NCBI GenBank assembly: GCA_044375105.1
Contig: JBILNK010000129.1
Location: 1-12,442 of the forward strand
DNA length: 12,442 nucleotides
Origin: JBIKLM01 sp044375105
GTDB lineage: Bacteria > Planctomycetota > UBA1135 > GCA-002686595
Direction: 5' to 3'
Part shown: positions 1-6,461 of the stretch, in pieces
Numbering within the stretch: the stretch's first letter is position 1
Layout of the letters: the number at the start of each line of letters is the position of its first letter
Notes under the pieces: model-generated
Seen by the model: only the letters and a program-made list of their open reading frames with translations
Databases searched by the model: none
Told to the model about the DNA's origin: nothing
Translations under genes and position numbers: made by a program

Positions 1-141
1 AGCGGCCGCGACCGGGACGCCGCTGGAGCTCCCGATCGCCGCCGGACCCGCGCGATCCGGACGGGGCTCGGGGGGCCACAGCGGGTCGGAGCGGGAGTCG
101 GGTAGCGCGGGGAGCGCCGGCTCGGGGGCGCGGCCGAGGCC

Positions 142-160
142 GGGGCGGGCGACCCGCCCC
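142..160. terminator. Strong GC hairpin, possible terminator
   Basis: GGGGCGGG at 142-149 and CCCGCCCC at 153-160 form a perfect 8-base-pair inverted repeat around a 3-base loop (CGA). No T tract follows on either strand, so a classical intrinsic terminator is not shown. In DNA this GC-rich such a repeat can also arise by chance. Confidence 0.25.
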
Positions 161-340
161 CCGGGCACCCTTGGGTTGCTCGGGGCGGGCAGGAAGCTCC
201 CGGGCGGGGGGGCCGAGGCCTGCGGGGCCAGCGGGGGGCGGGGCGCCCGCCGGGCCGCGCGGCGGGCGGCCGTTTGGAACCCGGGGTCCCGGGCAGGCCA
301 GTCTTGGTCCTGCTCCAGGGCGCCCCCCCTTCCCAACTCC

Positions 341-378
341 GCTATATAGTTCTTAGCTATCGCCTGATCGCTGCCGAT
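341..378 (+). promoter_or_regulatory. AT-rich island, candidate promoter of the alginate-export family gene
   Basis: Among nearly pure GC sequence, 342-349 is the 8-base palindrome CTATATAG, followed by TTCTTAGCTAT. The TATATA/TATAGT core resembles a sigma-70 -10 element and lies about 70 bases before the start codon at 421. I see no convincing -35 box at the expected spacing, because the upstream bases are a C run. The AT-rich break is seen directly; promoter function is inferred. Confidence 0.3.
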
Positions 379-420
379 TATGGCCGGCTCGCCCCCCCCC
401 CCAGCCCCCTACCCTTCCCG

Positions 421-1869
421 ATGAGCCGCTACCCCTCGGCCGCCGCCCTGCTGCTCGGTCTAGCAGGCCCCCTGGCCGCCCAGACTCCCGGCCAGACCCC
501 CGCGCCGGAAGCCAAGCCCTACACGCCGCCCAAGTTCCAGCTGCTGCGCTGGAAGGAGGACTGGTCCAAGCTGCTCGACCATCCGGAGGCCAAACAGGCC
601 CACCCCTGGCTGGCCTACAAGGCCGTGCCGCTCAGCGATGACAAGGAGTGGTGGGTCTCGTTCGGCGCCAACGTTTTCGAGCGCTTCGAGTCGATCGACG
701 GCTTCCGTTTCGGGAGCGCCCCCAACGGCGTAAACCAGGACACCTACTGGCTAACCCGGGTCTTCGCCCATGCCGATTGGCACTTCGGCAAGCATTTCCG
801 GGCCATGACCGAGGTCAAGACCTGCTGGAGCACGGACCGCGACCTGCAGGGCGGCGACCAGCCGATCAACGTCGATTCCCTCGACATCCACAACCTCTGG
901 CTCGAGGGCAAGACCGAGGTGGGCAGCAACACCACCGCGACGCTGCGCGGCGGCCGCCAGGAGCTGGCCTTCGGCCGCGAGCGTCTGATCTCGATCTTGG
1001 ACTGGCCCACCACGCGGCGGATCTTCGATGGCTTCTCGAGCAGCTGGAACCGCGGCCCCTTCTCGCTGACCGCTTTCTGGGTACGGCCGCTGCGCGTCGA
1101 CCGCTTCGAATTCAACGAATCCAACGACGATCAGGCCTTTTACGGCGCCTACGGCATCTACAACCAGCAGCCCTGGACGGTCGAGCTCTACAGCCTGTAC
1201 ACGGATCGGGACAACCGCGCGATCCAGGGCTTCACCGGAACCGAGCGGCGCCAGACCAACGGCCTGCGCATCGAGCGCCCCTTCGCCGACGCTTGGAAAG
1301 CTGAGTTCGAAGGCACCTGGCAGACCGGTTCGCTCGGTCAAGCGGACATCGAGGCCTGGATGACCGGCAGCGAGCTGTCCTACTCCTTCAAGAACGAGCC
1401 CTGGAAGCCCACCGTGCTGGTGGGCCTGGAAGCGGCCAGCGGCGACCAGAGCCCGAACGACGACGAGATCAACACCTTCGACACGCTGTATCCGCTGGGC
1501 CATATGTGGTTCGGTTTCGTGGATGCCGTCGGCCGCCGCAACGTGATCGGACCCAATCTGGGCCTGCGCCTGCAGCCCACCGACGCGCTCAAGCTGCGAC
1601 TCGATCTGCACCACTTCGAGCGCCTCGAGGACGACGACGTGCTGTACGACGTGGCCGACGTGCAGATCGTGCCCGTCGCCGGCCTGCCGCCCGCCGGCGC
1701 CTCGAAAGAGATCGGCCAGGAGATCGACTTCGTGGCCAGCTACACCTTCAACCGCTTCGTCAAACTGGACCTGGGCTACTGCTACCTGTTCGCCGGGGAC
1801 TACGTGAAGCAACTCACGCAAGGAGAGGACTGGTCGTTGTTCTACGCTTGGCTGTACATGACCTTCTGA
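421..1869 (+). CDS. Alginate-export-family outer membrane beta-barrel protein
   Basis: The 482-residue product looks like an outer-membrane beta-barrel of the alginate export family (AlgE-like, the domain named alginate export). It opens with a signal peptide: a short basic start, a hydrophobic Ala/Leu core, and a likely cut after AlaAla at residue 20. The start at 421 is chosen because the signal peptide begins there; the frame stays open upstream from a TTG at 274, but that extension does not look like protein. Family-like motifs are GGRQELAFGRERL (177-189), TTRRIFDGF (197-205), ASGDQSPNDDEINTFDTLYPLGH (split around 338-361), and a D-L-H-H-F-E strand near 395-400. Alternating aromatic strands recur to the end, and the last residue is Phe, as is usual for barrels inserted by the Bam machinery. 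No Shine-Dalgarno is visible. No alginate biosynthesis genes lie nearby, so the transported substrate is unknown; some relatives are general porins. Confidence 0.82.
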   Translation: MSRYPSAAALLLGLAGPLAAQTPGQTPAPEAKPYTPPKFQLLRWKEDWSKLLDHPEAKQAHPWLAYKAVPLSDDKEWWVSFGANVFERFESIDGFRFGSAPNGVNQDTYWLTRVFAHADWHFGKHFRAMTEVKTCWSTDRDLQGGDQPINVDSLDIHNLWLEGKTEVGSNTTATLRGGRQELAFGRERLISILDWPTTRRIFDGFSSSWNRGPFSLTAFWVRPLRVDRFEFNESNDDQAFYGAYGIYNQQPWTVELYSLYTDRDNRAIQGFTGTERRQTNGLRIERPFADAWKAEFEGTWQTGSLGQADIEAWMTGSELSYSFKNEPWKPTVLVGLEAASGDQSPNDDEINTFDTLYPLGHMWFGFVDAVGRRNVIGPNLGLRLQPTDALKLRLDLHHFERLEDDDVLYDVADVQIVPVAGLPPAGASKEIGQEIDFVASYTFNRFVKLDLGYCYLFAGDYVKQLTQGEDWSLFYAWLYMTF

Positions 1870-1876
1870 TCGAGCC

Positions 1877-1908
1877 GGAGGGGGCCAGCCCTGCCCAGGG
1901 GCCCCTCC
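1877..1908. terminator. Hairpin between convergent genes, possible bidirectional terminator
   Basis: GGAGGGGGCC at 1877-1886 can pair with GGCCCCTCC at 1900-1908, with one bulged G, in the 73-base space between two convergent stop codons. There is no T run after it on either strand, so only the position and the stem argue for termination. Confidence 0.28.
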
Positions 1909-1942
1909 CGGGACGATCCTCCGCCCGAGCCTCGACCAGGGC

Positions 1943-2551
1943 TCACCCTCGGATCAGCTTGTGCACGCCGTATTCGCGGCGGCGCCAGACCTCGCGCTCC
2001 TCGGCCAGCTGGCGGGCCAGCTCGGCCTGAGCCGGGTCCGCCAAGAGGCGCTCTTCGATCGGCTCGGTAGCCTCGAGGGCCCGTCGCAGCAGCTCCTGGG
2101 CCTCCTTCACCGGCGTGCGCCAATCGCCGCCGGAGGTCTGCAGCCGCCCGCCCTCCTCCAGCAGCTGGAAGCCGCGCTCGGCGTCGTCCACCGCGGCGCG
2201 CCACTCCGGCTCGGCCGTCAGGCGTCGGGCGGCGGCGAAGGCGGAGCTGCCGCGGCCGGCTGCTCCGCCCGTGCGGCGGGGCAGCGAGGCGCTGCCTTTG
2301 GGCACGGTGGCGAACGGATCGACCTGCTCGGCCGCCGGCAGGGGTTCGCTGGGCGGCGGCGGCGCGCTCACGGGCGCCGCGGCCGGCCGGACCAGGAGGC
2401 GGCTGCCGACCACCACCCCCCCGGCCAAGAGCACGCCGATCGGAACCAGCCAGAGGGCCGGGCCAGGCCCGGCCTGGGAGGGGCGCCTTCGACGGCCCTC
2501 GGGGCTCGGGTCCTGGGCTTCGGGGACAGGGCGATTCTGGGGGCGAGCCAT
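1943..2551 (-). CDS. Hypothetical protein with one membrane anchor
   Basis: I do not recognise this 202-residue protein. It starts with about 30 polar, Pro/Arg-rich residues, then one hydrophobic segment (about 32-51) suited to a single membrane span. A Pro/Ala-rich linker follows (about 56-75), and a charged, probably helical C-terminal part (about 105-195) is rich in Glu, Arg and Ala. The positive charges before the span suggest an N-in topology, with the helical domain outside the cytoplasm. The ATG at 2551 has a G-rich stretch directly before it (GGGGGC) that could serve as a weak ribosome binding site. The gene is divergent from the secreted protein gene at 2689 across 137 bases and convergent with the barrel gene. 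Long frames on the opposite strand overlap it, but their proteins are Arg/Pro/Gly junk. The choice of strand is fairly sure and the function is unknown. Confidence 0.65.
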   Translation of the reverse strand: MARPQNRPVPEAQDPSPEGRRRRPSQAGPGPALWLVPIGVLLAGGVVVGSRLLVRPAAAPVSAPPPPSEPLPAAEQVDPFATVPKGSASLPRRTGGAAGRGSSAFAAARRLTAEPEWRAAVDDAERGFQLLEEGGRLQTSGGDWRTPVKEAQELLRRALEATEPIEERLLADPAQAELARQLAEEREVWRRREYGVHKLIRG

Positions 2552-2688
2552 GCCCCCAGGATACGTCTGGCCTGGGCGATGCGCGCAGCGCTCGGACGCG
2601 CCCGCGCCCTACCATCCTGGCCCCCCCCCGAGGTGCGGCCCCGGTCTTCGCGCCGGCCCGCGCCGCCGCTTCCCGCGAGGATCCACCC
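2552..2688. promoter_or_regulatory. Divergent intergenic region with likely promoters
   Basis: These 137 bases separate two divergent start codons, so promoters for both genes should lie here. The only clear signal is GAGG at 2677-2680, placed 8 bases before the ATG at 2689, which fits a Shine-Dalgarno for the plus-strand gene. A TACCAT at 2610-2615 could be a -10 element, but nothing convincing sits at -35. Confidence 0.3.
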
Positions 2689-3114
2689 ATGACCGTCAAC
2701 GGCCTGCGCGCTTCCGTGCACCTGCCCTCCCTGCTGCTCGGCCTGCTGCCCGCCGCCCTGGCGCTGCGCTCGAGCAGCCCCCAAACCGCGACCGACAGCC
2801 TGCCCTCCGGCCAGATGACCTGGCGGCAGATCGTGCGCGTCGAAGAGAACTTCCCCTACACGGTGCCGCCCAAGTGCACCCTGGTCGTGACCAGCTCGGG
2901 CTACACCAGCCGCAACGGCGTAAACATCGGCGTGATCCCGACCACGCCGCTGGTGTTCGAGGTCGACGGCCAGCCGCGGTTGCTGCTCGACCCGGTCGAC
3001 GGACCGAACGAGATCCAGCCCGGCTGGGTCGTGCCCGCCGGCGGCCGGGTCAGCGTGCGCTTCGGCGACGACGACACGCTCGGCTACCTATTCGGCTTCC
3101 TGGTCGAAGGCTGA
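2689..3114 (+). CDS. Small secreted hypothetical protein
   Basis: The 141-residue product is not one I recognise. It has a plausible signal peptide (residues 1-26: a weakly basic start, a Leu-rich core around 12-22, and an AlaLeuAla end). The mature part of about 115 residues is rich in Val, Thr, Gly and Pro and alternates hydrophobic and polar residues, as in a beta-sandwich. Recurrent short strands include TLVVTSSGYTSRNG (64-77), LVFEVDG (88-94) and VVPAGGRVSVRFGDDD (114-129). The pattern of VPPK and VPAGG turns before strands is common in small exported planctomycete proteins of unknown role (recollection, not a search). The start is supported by GAGG 8 bases upstream. It has a single Cys, at position 63. 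A hairpin followed by six T lies just after the stop, so it is probably a single-gene transcript. Confidence 0.7.
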   Translation: MTVNGLRASVHLPSLLLGLLPAALALRSSSPQTATDSLPSGQMTWRQIVRVEENFPYTVPPKCTLVVTSSGYTSRNGVNIGVIPTTPLVFEVDGQPRLLLDPVDGPNEIQPGWVVPAGGRVSVRFGDDDTLGYLFGFLVEG

Positions 3115-3115
3115 C

Positions 3116-3151
3116 GCAGAGGCTGGGACCGTCCCTGCACGCCGATTTTTT
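3116..3151 (+). terminator. Candidate intrinsic terminator after the small secreted protein gene
   Basis: Starting 2 bases after the TGA, GCAGAGG (3116-3122) can pair with CCCTGC (3133-3138) with a mismatch, and an alternative inner stem GGGAC/GTCCC exists. A run of six T follows at 3146-3151, one of the few T runs in the window. The stem is imperfect and the T run starts 7 bases after it, so confidence is moderate. Confidence 0.4.
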
Positions 3152-3220
3152 GGGCCCTCGAGCCGCGGCCCGGCACGCCCGCCACCCCGTGCCAAGGCTG
3201 CGGCCGATGCTGCCCGCCGG

Positions 3221-4546
3221 TCAACTTCGCGGCGCGCGCAGGCGGGCGGCATAGCCGCCGTCGACCGGGCCGGTTTCGAAATCGGGCCGGGCTTCGTGGA
3301 CGGCTTCGAGGGCCCAGCCCGGATGGGCGCGCAGGAACGCGGACACGCGCGCTTGGTTTTCGCCGGGCTCGATCGAGCAGGTCGACCAGACCAGGCGGCC
3401 GCCCGGGCGCACCAAGGCGGAGCCCTGCTCGAGCAGGCGCTCCTGCAGCTGGCCCAGCTCGCGCTGGCCCTGGGGGCCGAAACGCCAGCGCGCTTCCGGG
3501 CGACCCGCGAGCACGCCGGTGTTGCTGCACGGGGCGTCGATCAGGACGCCATCGAAACGCCGCTCGCCGAGGGCCGCGGCGCCGTCGCTTTGCAGCGGCT
3601 CGACGGCGCCCGAGAGCCCCAGGCGCTCGAGGGTTTGGCGCAGGAGTTCGAGCTTGGAGGGGTCCACGTCCGTGGCGGTCACGCGCGCGCCGGCCTCCGC
3701 CAGCACGGCGGTCTTGCCGCCGGGCGCGGCGCACAGGTCGAGCAGCTGCTCCCCGGGCTGGGCCTCGAGCAAAAGCGCGGCCCGCCAGGCGCTTTCGCCC
3801 TGCACGGTCAGGCGACCCGCGCTGAACGCGGGCGTGCGCAGCAGCACGGCCCGGGCCTCGGGCGCGAACAGCCACAGGCCGCCGCGCACCGCCAGGGGGC
3901 GCAGCTCCTCGGCCTCCAGCTCGAGTTCGAGCAGCAGCGCTTCGGGATCCTGCCCGCGCGCGCGGACCGAAAGCGGCGGCTCCTCGAGCGCCAGGCGCGC
4001 CAGGCGCTCGGCCTCCTCGCGGCCAAAACGCTGCACCCAGCCGCGCTGGATCGCCGCCGGCATGGATAACGCGTCCTCGGCCCACAGCAGCGGGTGCTGC
4101 TCCGGATCACGGAAGAGCAGCTCCTTCCAGGAGAGCTCGCGGCCCACGAAATCGCGGCGCGGATCGCCGCTGCGGCGGCGTTCGAGGCGGCGCAGGGCTT
4201 CGCGCAGGCAGGCGTTGACGAAGCGCCCCTTGGCCAGGCCCAGGAAATCGTTGGCCACCTGGACGGTTTCGGAGACCGCCGCGTGCTCGGGGACCCGGTC
4301 GAGGAACAGGAGCTGCGTCAGGCCGATGTGCAGGCAGGCGCTGATGTCGGCGCTCGGCTTGCCGCGCGCCACCTCGGCCGCGACCGCCCGCAGGCTGCCC
4401 AGGCGCCGCCAGAGCGTGCGCAGCAGGAGGCGCAGCAGGGCCAGATCGCGGCCCTCGAGCCCGTGGCGCTCGGCGGCCTGGTCGATGGCTCGCGAGGGCA
4501 GCCCGCCCCCCTGGCGCAGGACTTCGAAGGCGGCGTGGCGGATCAC
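3221..4546 (-). CDS. rsmB: 16S rRNA (cytosine-967-C5)-methyltransferase, RsmB/Sun family
   Basis: This 441-residue enzyme should transfer a methyl group from S-adenosylmethionine to C5 of a cytosine (C967 in E. coli) of 16S rRNA. The N-terminal 125 residues form a NusB-like helical RNA-binding domain, with SETVQVANDFLGLAKGRFVNACLR (around 92-115) matching the family. The C-terminal half is the Rossmann methyltransferase: AAPGGK (273-278) binds the cofactor, DAPCSNTG (337-344) carries the motif IV Cys340, and STCSIEPGEN (388-397) carries the motif VI catalytic Cys390. The frame stays open upstream to 4906, but that part is the shadow of fmt. The true start is the GTG at 4546, because the NusB domain begins there and GGAGG stands 7 bases before it. 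The start overlaps the fmt stop as GTGA, so translation is probably coupled. Family and length are as expected. Confidence 0.93.
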   Translation of the reverse strand: MIRHAAFEVLRQGGGLPSRAIDQAAERHGLEGRDLALLRLLLRTLWRRLGSLRAVAAEVARGKPSADISACLHIGLTQLLFLDRVPEHAAVSETVQVANDFLGLAKGRFVNACLREALRRLERRRSGDPRRDFVGRELSWKELLFRDPEQHPLLWAEDALSMPAAIQRGWVQRFGREEAERLARLALEEPPLSVRARGQDPEALLLELELEAEELRPLAVRGGLWLFAPEARAVLLRTPAFSAGRLTVQGESAWRAALLLEAQPGEQLLDLCAAPGGKTAVLAEAGARVTATDVDPSKLELLRQTLERLGLSGAVEPLQSDGAAALGERRFDGVLIDAPCSNTGVLAGRPEARWRFGPQGQRELGQLQERLLEQGSALVRPGGRLVWSTCSIEPGENQARVSAFLRAHPGWALEAVHEARPDFETGPVDGGYAARLRAPRS

Positions 4547-5553
4547 GGGCCGGCCTCCGCGGGCAGGCGCAGGCGCGCGCCGCTTTCGAGCCGCGCGCCG
4601 CGCAAGAATTCCGCCGCGGCCAGCGCGCGCTTGCCGGCCGGCTTGAGCTCGAGGATCTCGAGCACTCCAGCGCCGGTCCCGACCCACAGGCGCGCGGCGC
4701 TGGTGGGCCCGGAGACCTCGATCACCCCGGGCCCGAGGGCCCGCGGTTCGAGGCTCGGCCGCACCGCCAGGAGGGTCGCCTGAAGCCCGTTGGGCAAGAC
4801 CGCGTGGGCCCCGGGCCAGGGCGTGTAGGCGCGCACCTGCCGGTCGAGTTCCGCGGCCGAGCGGCGCCAATCGAGCAGCCCCGCGGCCTTGTCGAGCTTG
4901 CGGCAATGGGTCGCCCGGCTGGCGTCCTGGGGCGTGTAGCGGTCGCGGCCGGCGGCGACCAGCTCGAGGGCCTGCACGGCCGCTTCGGCGCCCAGCAGGG
5001 CCAGGCGCTCGAACAGCTCGCCGGCGGTTTCGTGAGGCCCGATCGCCAGCGAGTGCGACAGCAGCAAGTCGCCCGCGTCCAGCTCGAGCACGATGCGCTG
5101 GATCGAAACGCCGGTGATTTCGTCGCCGGCGAGGATCGCCGCCTGGACCGGCGAGGCGCCGCGGTGGCGCGGCAACAGGGATCCGTGGACGTTCAGGCAG
5201 CCGCGGCGCGGCAGCGCCAGGAAGGCCGCGTCGAGCAGCTCGCCGTAGCTGGCCACCAGCATCAGGTCCAGATCGAGGGCGGCCAGGCGCTGCCGCTCGG
5301 GCGGCAGCGCGCCGCTGCCCCGGGCCGGGCGCAGGCGCGCCGGGCGCAGCAGCTCGACGCCCGCCTGACGCGCCAGCTCGGCCACCGGCGAGGGTTGGGG
5401 CTGGCGGCCGCGTCCCGCCGGCTTGTCCGGCGCCGTGACCACCGCCAGGGGCGGGAAAGGGCTGTCCAGCAGGCGCGCCAGGATCGGGGTCGCAAAGGGC
5501 GGCGAGCCCAGGAAGGCCAGGCGCAGGGGGCGGGTTGCCGCGATCGCATCCAT
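4543..5553 (-). CDS. fmt: Methionyl-tRNA formyltransferase
   Basis: This enzyme formylates the amino group of methionine on initiator tRNA, using 10-formyltetrahydrofolate, in the cytoplasm. The 336 residues are slightly more than the usual 310-320, because of a short N-terminal addition and an Arg-rich insertion near 68-92. The N-terminal strand RLAFLGSPPFA (11-21) and PDKPAGRGR (42-50) fit the family. The catalytic set is present: Asn121 and His123 in NVHGSLLP (121-128), and Asp159 in LDAGDLLLS (158-166). RGASPVQ (131-137) belongs to the same active-site region. The C-terminal OB-fold-like domain that contacts tRNA runs from about 215 to the end, with YTPWPGA (243-249) typical. In many bacteria the order is def-fmt-rsmB; here the peptide deformylase gene def is not upstream within the window. 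The stop overlaps the rsmB start by four bases. Confidence 0.95.
   Translation of the reverse strand: MDAIAATRPLRLAFLGSPPFATPILARLLDSPFPPLAVVTAPDKPAGRGRQPQPSPVAELARQAGVELLRPARLRPARGSGALPPERQRLAALDLDLMLVASYGELLDAAFLALPRRGCLNVHGSLLPRHRGASPVQAAILAGDEITGVSIQRIVLELDAGDLLLSHSLAIGPHETAGELFERLALLGAEAAVQALELVAAGRDRYTPQDASRATHCRKLDKAAGLLDWRRSAAELDRQVRAYTPWPGAHAVLPNGLQATLLAVRPSLEPRALGPGVIEVSGPTSAARLWVGTGAGVLEILELKPAGKRALAAAEFLRGARLESGARLRLPAEAGP
4554..4558 (-). promoter_or_regulatory. Shine-Dalgarno of rsmB, inside fmt
   Basis: On the minus strand these bases read GGAGG, 7 bases before the GTG start of rsmB. They fix that start over the much longer open frame. It is one of the few good ribosome binding sites in the window. 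Confidence 0.65.
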
Positions 5554-5854
5554 CGATCCGGGCAGGATAGCCCCGCCGCCGGGCCGCCGAAGAACCGCCC
5601 GCGAAAGGGCGCCGCGGCGCAGCGCCCGGCCAGGTCCCCAGGAAGCGCTTCGCCGGCGCCGACCAGACGCCCTTCCGGCCTGCCTGCGACCAGGGCCCGC
5701 TCAGGCGCAGCCCAACTCGACCCCTTCTCCCTCCTCACCCGCGAGGGCCCCCGAAGTCGGTTTCTGCCGGAGATCCAGTCCTCGACCGACGGCCCAACCA
5801 ACCCCACCCCAGCTCCAGCACTGCAAAGCCCCCCAACCCCAGGCCTCCGCGAGG

Positions 5855-5946
5855 CCCTGGAGCTCCGTCGCCGATCGCGCCGCCGCACCGCGCAGGGGGC
5901 AGCGCGATCGCCGACGGGGCGCAGGGGGCTCCCTGGAGGTCCAGGG
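5855..5946. repeat. Long interrupted inverted repeat
   Basis: Bases 5855-5866 (CCCTGGAGCTCC) pair with 5935-5946 (GGAGGTCCAGGG), with one mismatch in 12. Bases 5867-5880 (GTCGCCGATCGCGC) pair with 5902-5915 (GCGCGATCGCCGAC), with one mismatch in 14. The left arm is continuous over 26 bases, while the right arm is split by 19 unpaired bases (5916-5934). The terminal loop is 21 bases. The shape could be a structured RNA leader, a non-autonomous mobile remnant or chance; what is seen is only the pairing. Confidence 0.45.
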
Positions 5947-5950
5947 CCAA

Positions 5951-5971
5951 GAGCTGAGAGCTGAGAGCTGA
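5951..5971. repeat. Three tandem copies of the heptamer GAGCTGA
   Basis: GAGCTGA occurs three times in a row without change (5951-5957, 5958-5964, 5965-5971), directly after the long inverted repeat. It is a small simple-sequence array in non-coding DNA, likely prone to copy-number change. A role is not evident. Confidence 0.7.
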
Positions 5972-6061
5972 ACCGATGAACGCCGGGCACACCCACGCGC
6001 TTGCAGCCGCATGAATCCCAGCGGCTGGCCCAAGCTCCTCAGGCAACCCACCCCGTCTCCG

Positions 6062-6128
6062 CCCGCCAAAGGCGGGGTTCGTCGCGCAGCGACGATCCCC
6101 GCCTCTGCGGCCGCCGAACGGCGGCCGC
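6062..6128 (-). terminator. Tandem hairpins downstream of trxA, terminator or REP-like repeat
   Basis: Two strong hairpins follow the trxA stop on the minus strand. The nearer one pairs 6107-6115 (GCGGCCGCC) with 6120-6128 (GGCGGCCGC), a perfect 9-base stem with a 4-base loop. The second pairs 6071-6085 with 6089-6103, 15 bases with one mismatch and a 3-base loop (GCA); on the minus strand it is followed by TTT. Bases 6062-6067 (CCCGCC) can compete for the outer part of that stem by pairing with 6071-6076. A run of T lies on the minus strand before the first hairpin (6130-6135), not after it. Transcription termination for trxA is likely. A dispersed extragenic palindromic repeat is the alternative. 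Confidence 0.5.
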
Positions 6129-6137
6129 CAAAAAACG

Positions 6138-6461
6138 TCACAGCGCGCCTTCGACGTTGGCCTTGAAGGCCGCGTAGCTCTGGCTGCCGACCATCGACTT
6201 GACCTGCTTGCCCTGCTTGATCAGCAGGAAGGTCGGGATCGCGGTGATCCCGTATTTAGCCGGGACCTCCGTGTTGTCCGAGGTGTTGATCTTGACCACC
6301 CGAACCCGGCCCTTGAGCTCGTCGGCCAACTTGTCGACCAGGGGCGCCATGGCGCGACAGGGGCCGCACCACTCGGCCCAGAAATCCACCAGGACGGGGA
6401 GGTCGCTCTGCAGGACCACAGTGTCCCACTGGCTGTCGGTGACGTCGGCAACGCTGCTCAT
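6138..6461 (-). CDS. trxA: Thioredoxin
   Basis: A 107-residue thioredoxin, the usual size, which reduces protein disulfides in the cytoplasm and is itself reduced by thioredoxin reductase. The active site WCGPC is complete (Trp31, Cys32, Gly33, Pro34, Cys35), preceded by VDFWAE with the buried Asp26. The conserved cis-proline is Pro76 in GITAIPTFLL (71-80), and a Gly-rich turn GKQVKSMVG follows (84-92). There is no signal peptide, so it is cytoplasmic. The ATG at 6461 is chosen because the conserved fold begins right after it; the frame stays open upstream to 6884, but that extension is Arg/Pro-rich and unrelated to thioredoxin. No Shine-Dalgarno is visible before the ATG. The gene stands alone, with non-coding DNA on both sides. 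Confidence 0.95.
   Translation of the reverse strand: MSSVADVTDSQWDTVVLQSDLPVLVDFWAEWCGPCRAMAPLVDKLADELKGRVRVVKINTSDNTEVPAKYGITAIPTFLLIKQGKQVKSMVGSQSYAAFKANVEGAL

Larger units (their letters stand above)
1..420. other. Gap without a confident gene at the left edge
   Basis: No gene can be called with confidence here. On the minus strand an open frame runs from a possible GTG at 166-168 off the left edge. It would give a Pro/Ala-rich protein, and most of its A/T bases fall in second codon positions and few in third positions, which is the pattern expected of a real gene in GC-rich DNA. It is short, low in complexity and has no good ribosome binding site, so it stays a possibility only. On the plus strand the frame open at base 1 ends at a TAG at 103-105. 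The stretch 180-270 is almost pure G and C. From about 341 the composition turns abruptly AT-richer, which marks the probable promoter zone of the gene that starts at 421. Confidence 0.4.
5554..6137. other. 584-base non-coding gap rich in inverted repeats
   Basis: No convincing gene lies between fmt and trxA. The plus-strand and minus-strand frames that cross it give low-complexity Arg/Pro/Gly proteins with no start or ribosome binding site. The gap should hold the fmt promoter, but I cannot point to a clear one. Structured pieces annotated separately are a long interrupted inverted repeat at 5855-5946, three copies of a 7-base repeat at 5951-5971, and tandem hairpins at 6062-6128. A small GGCCTC/GAGGCC hairpin also stands at 5842-5856. 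I find no tRNA cloverleaf. Confidence 0.55.

Noticed and set aside
274..420. N-terminal extension of the barrel gene from a TTG at 274
   Set aside because: The extra 49 residues would bury the signal peptide that begins at the ATG at 421, and they span the AT-rich promoter-like island.
751..1821. 356-residue open frame opposite the barrel gene
   Set aside because: Antisense shadow typical of GC-rich DNA; the plus-strand protein has clear family motifs.
1842..2699. 285-residue minus-strand frame overlapping two genes
   Set aside because: It is Arg/Gly/Pro-rich, with no span or domain, and covers the divergent promoter region; the 202-residue frame has a membrane span and a more natural composition.
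4547..4906. N-terminal extension of rsmB by 120 residues
   Set aside because: It is the Arg/Gly/Pro-rich shadow of fmt; the NusB domain and a GGAGG site both point to the GTG at 4546.
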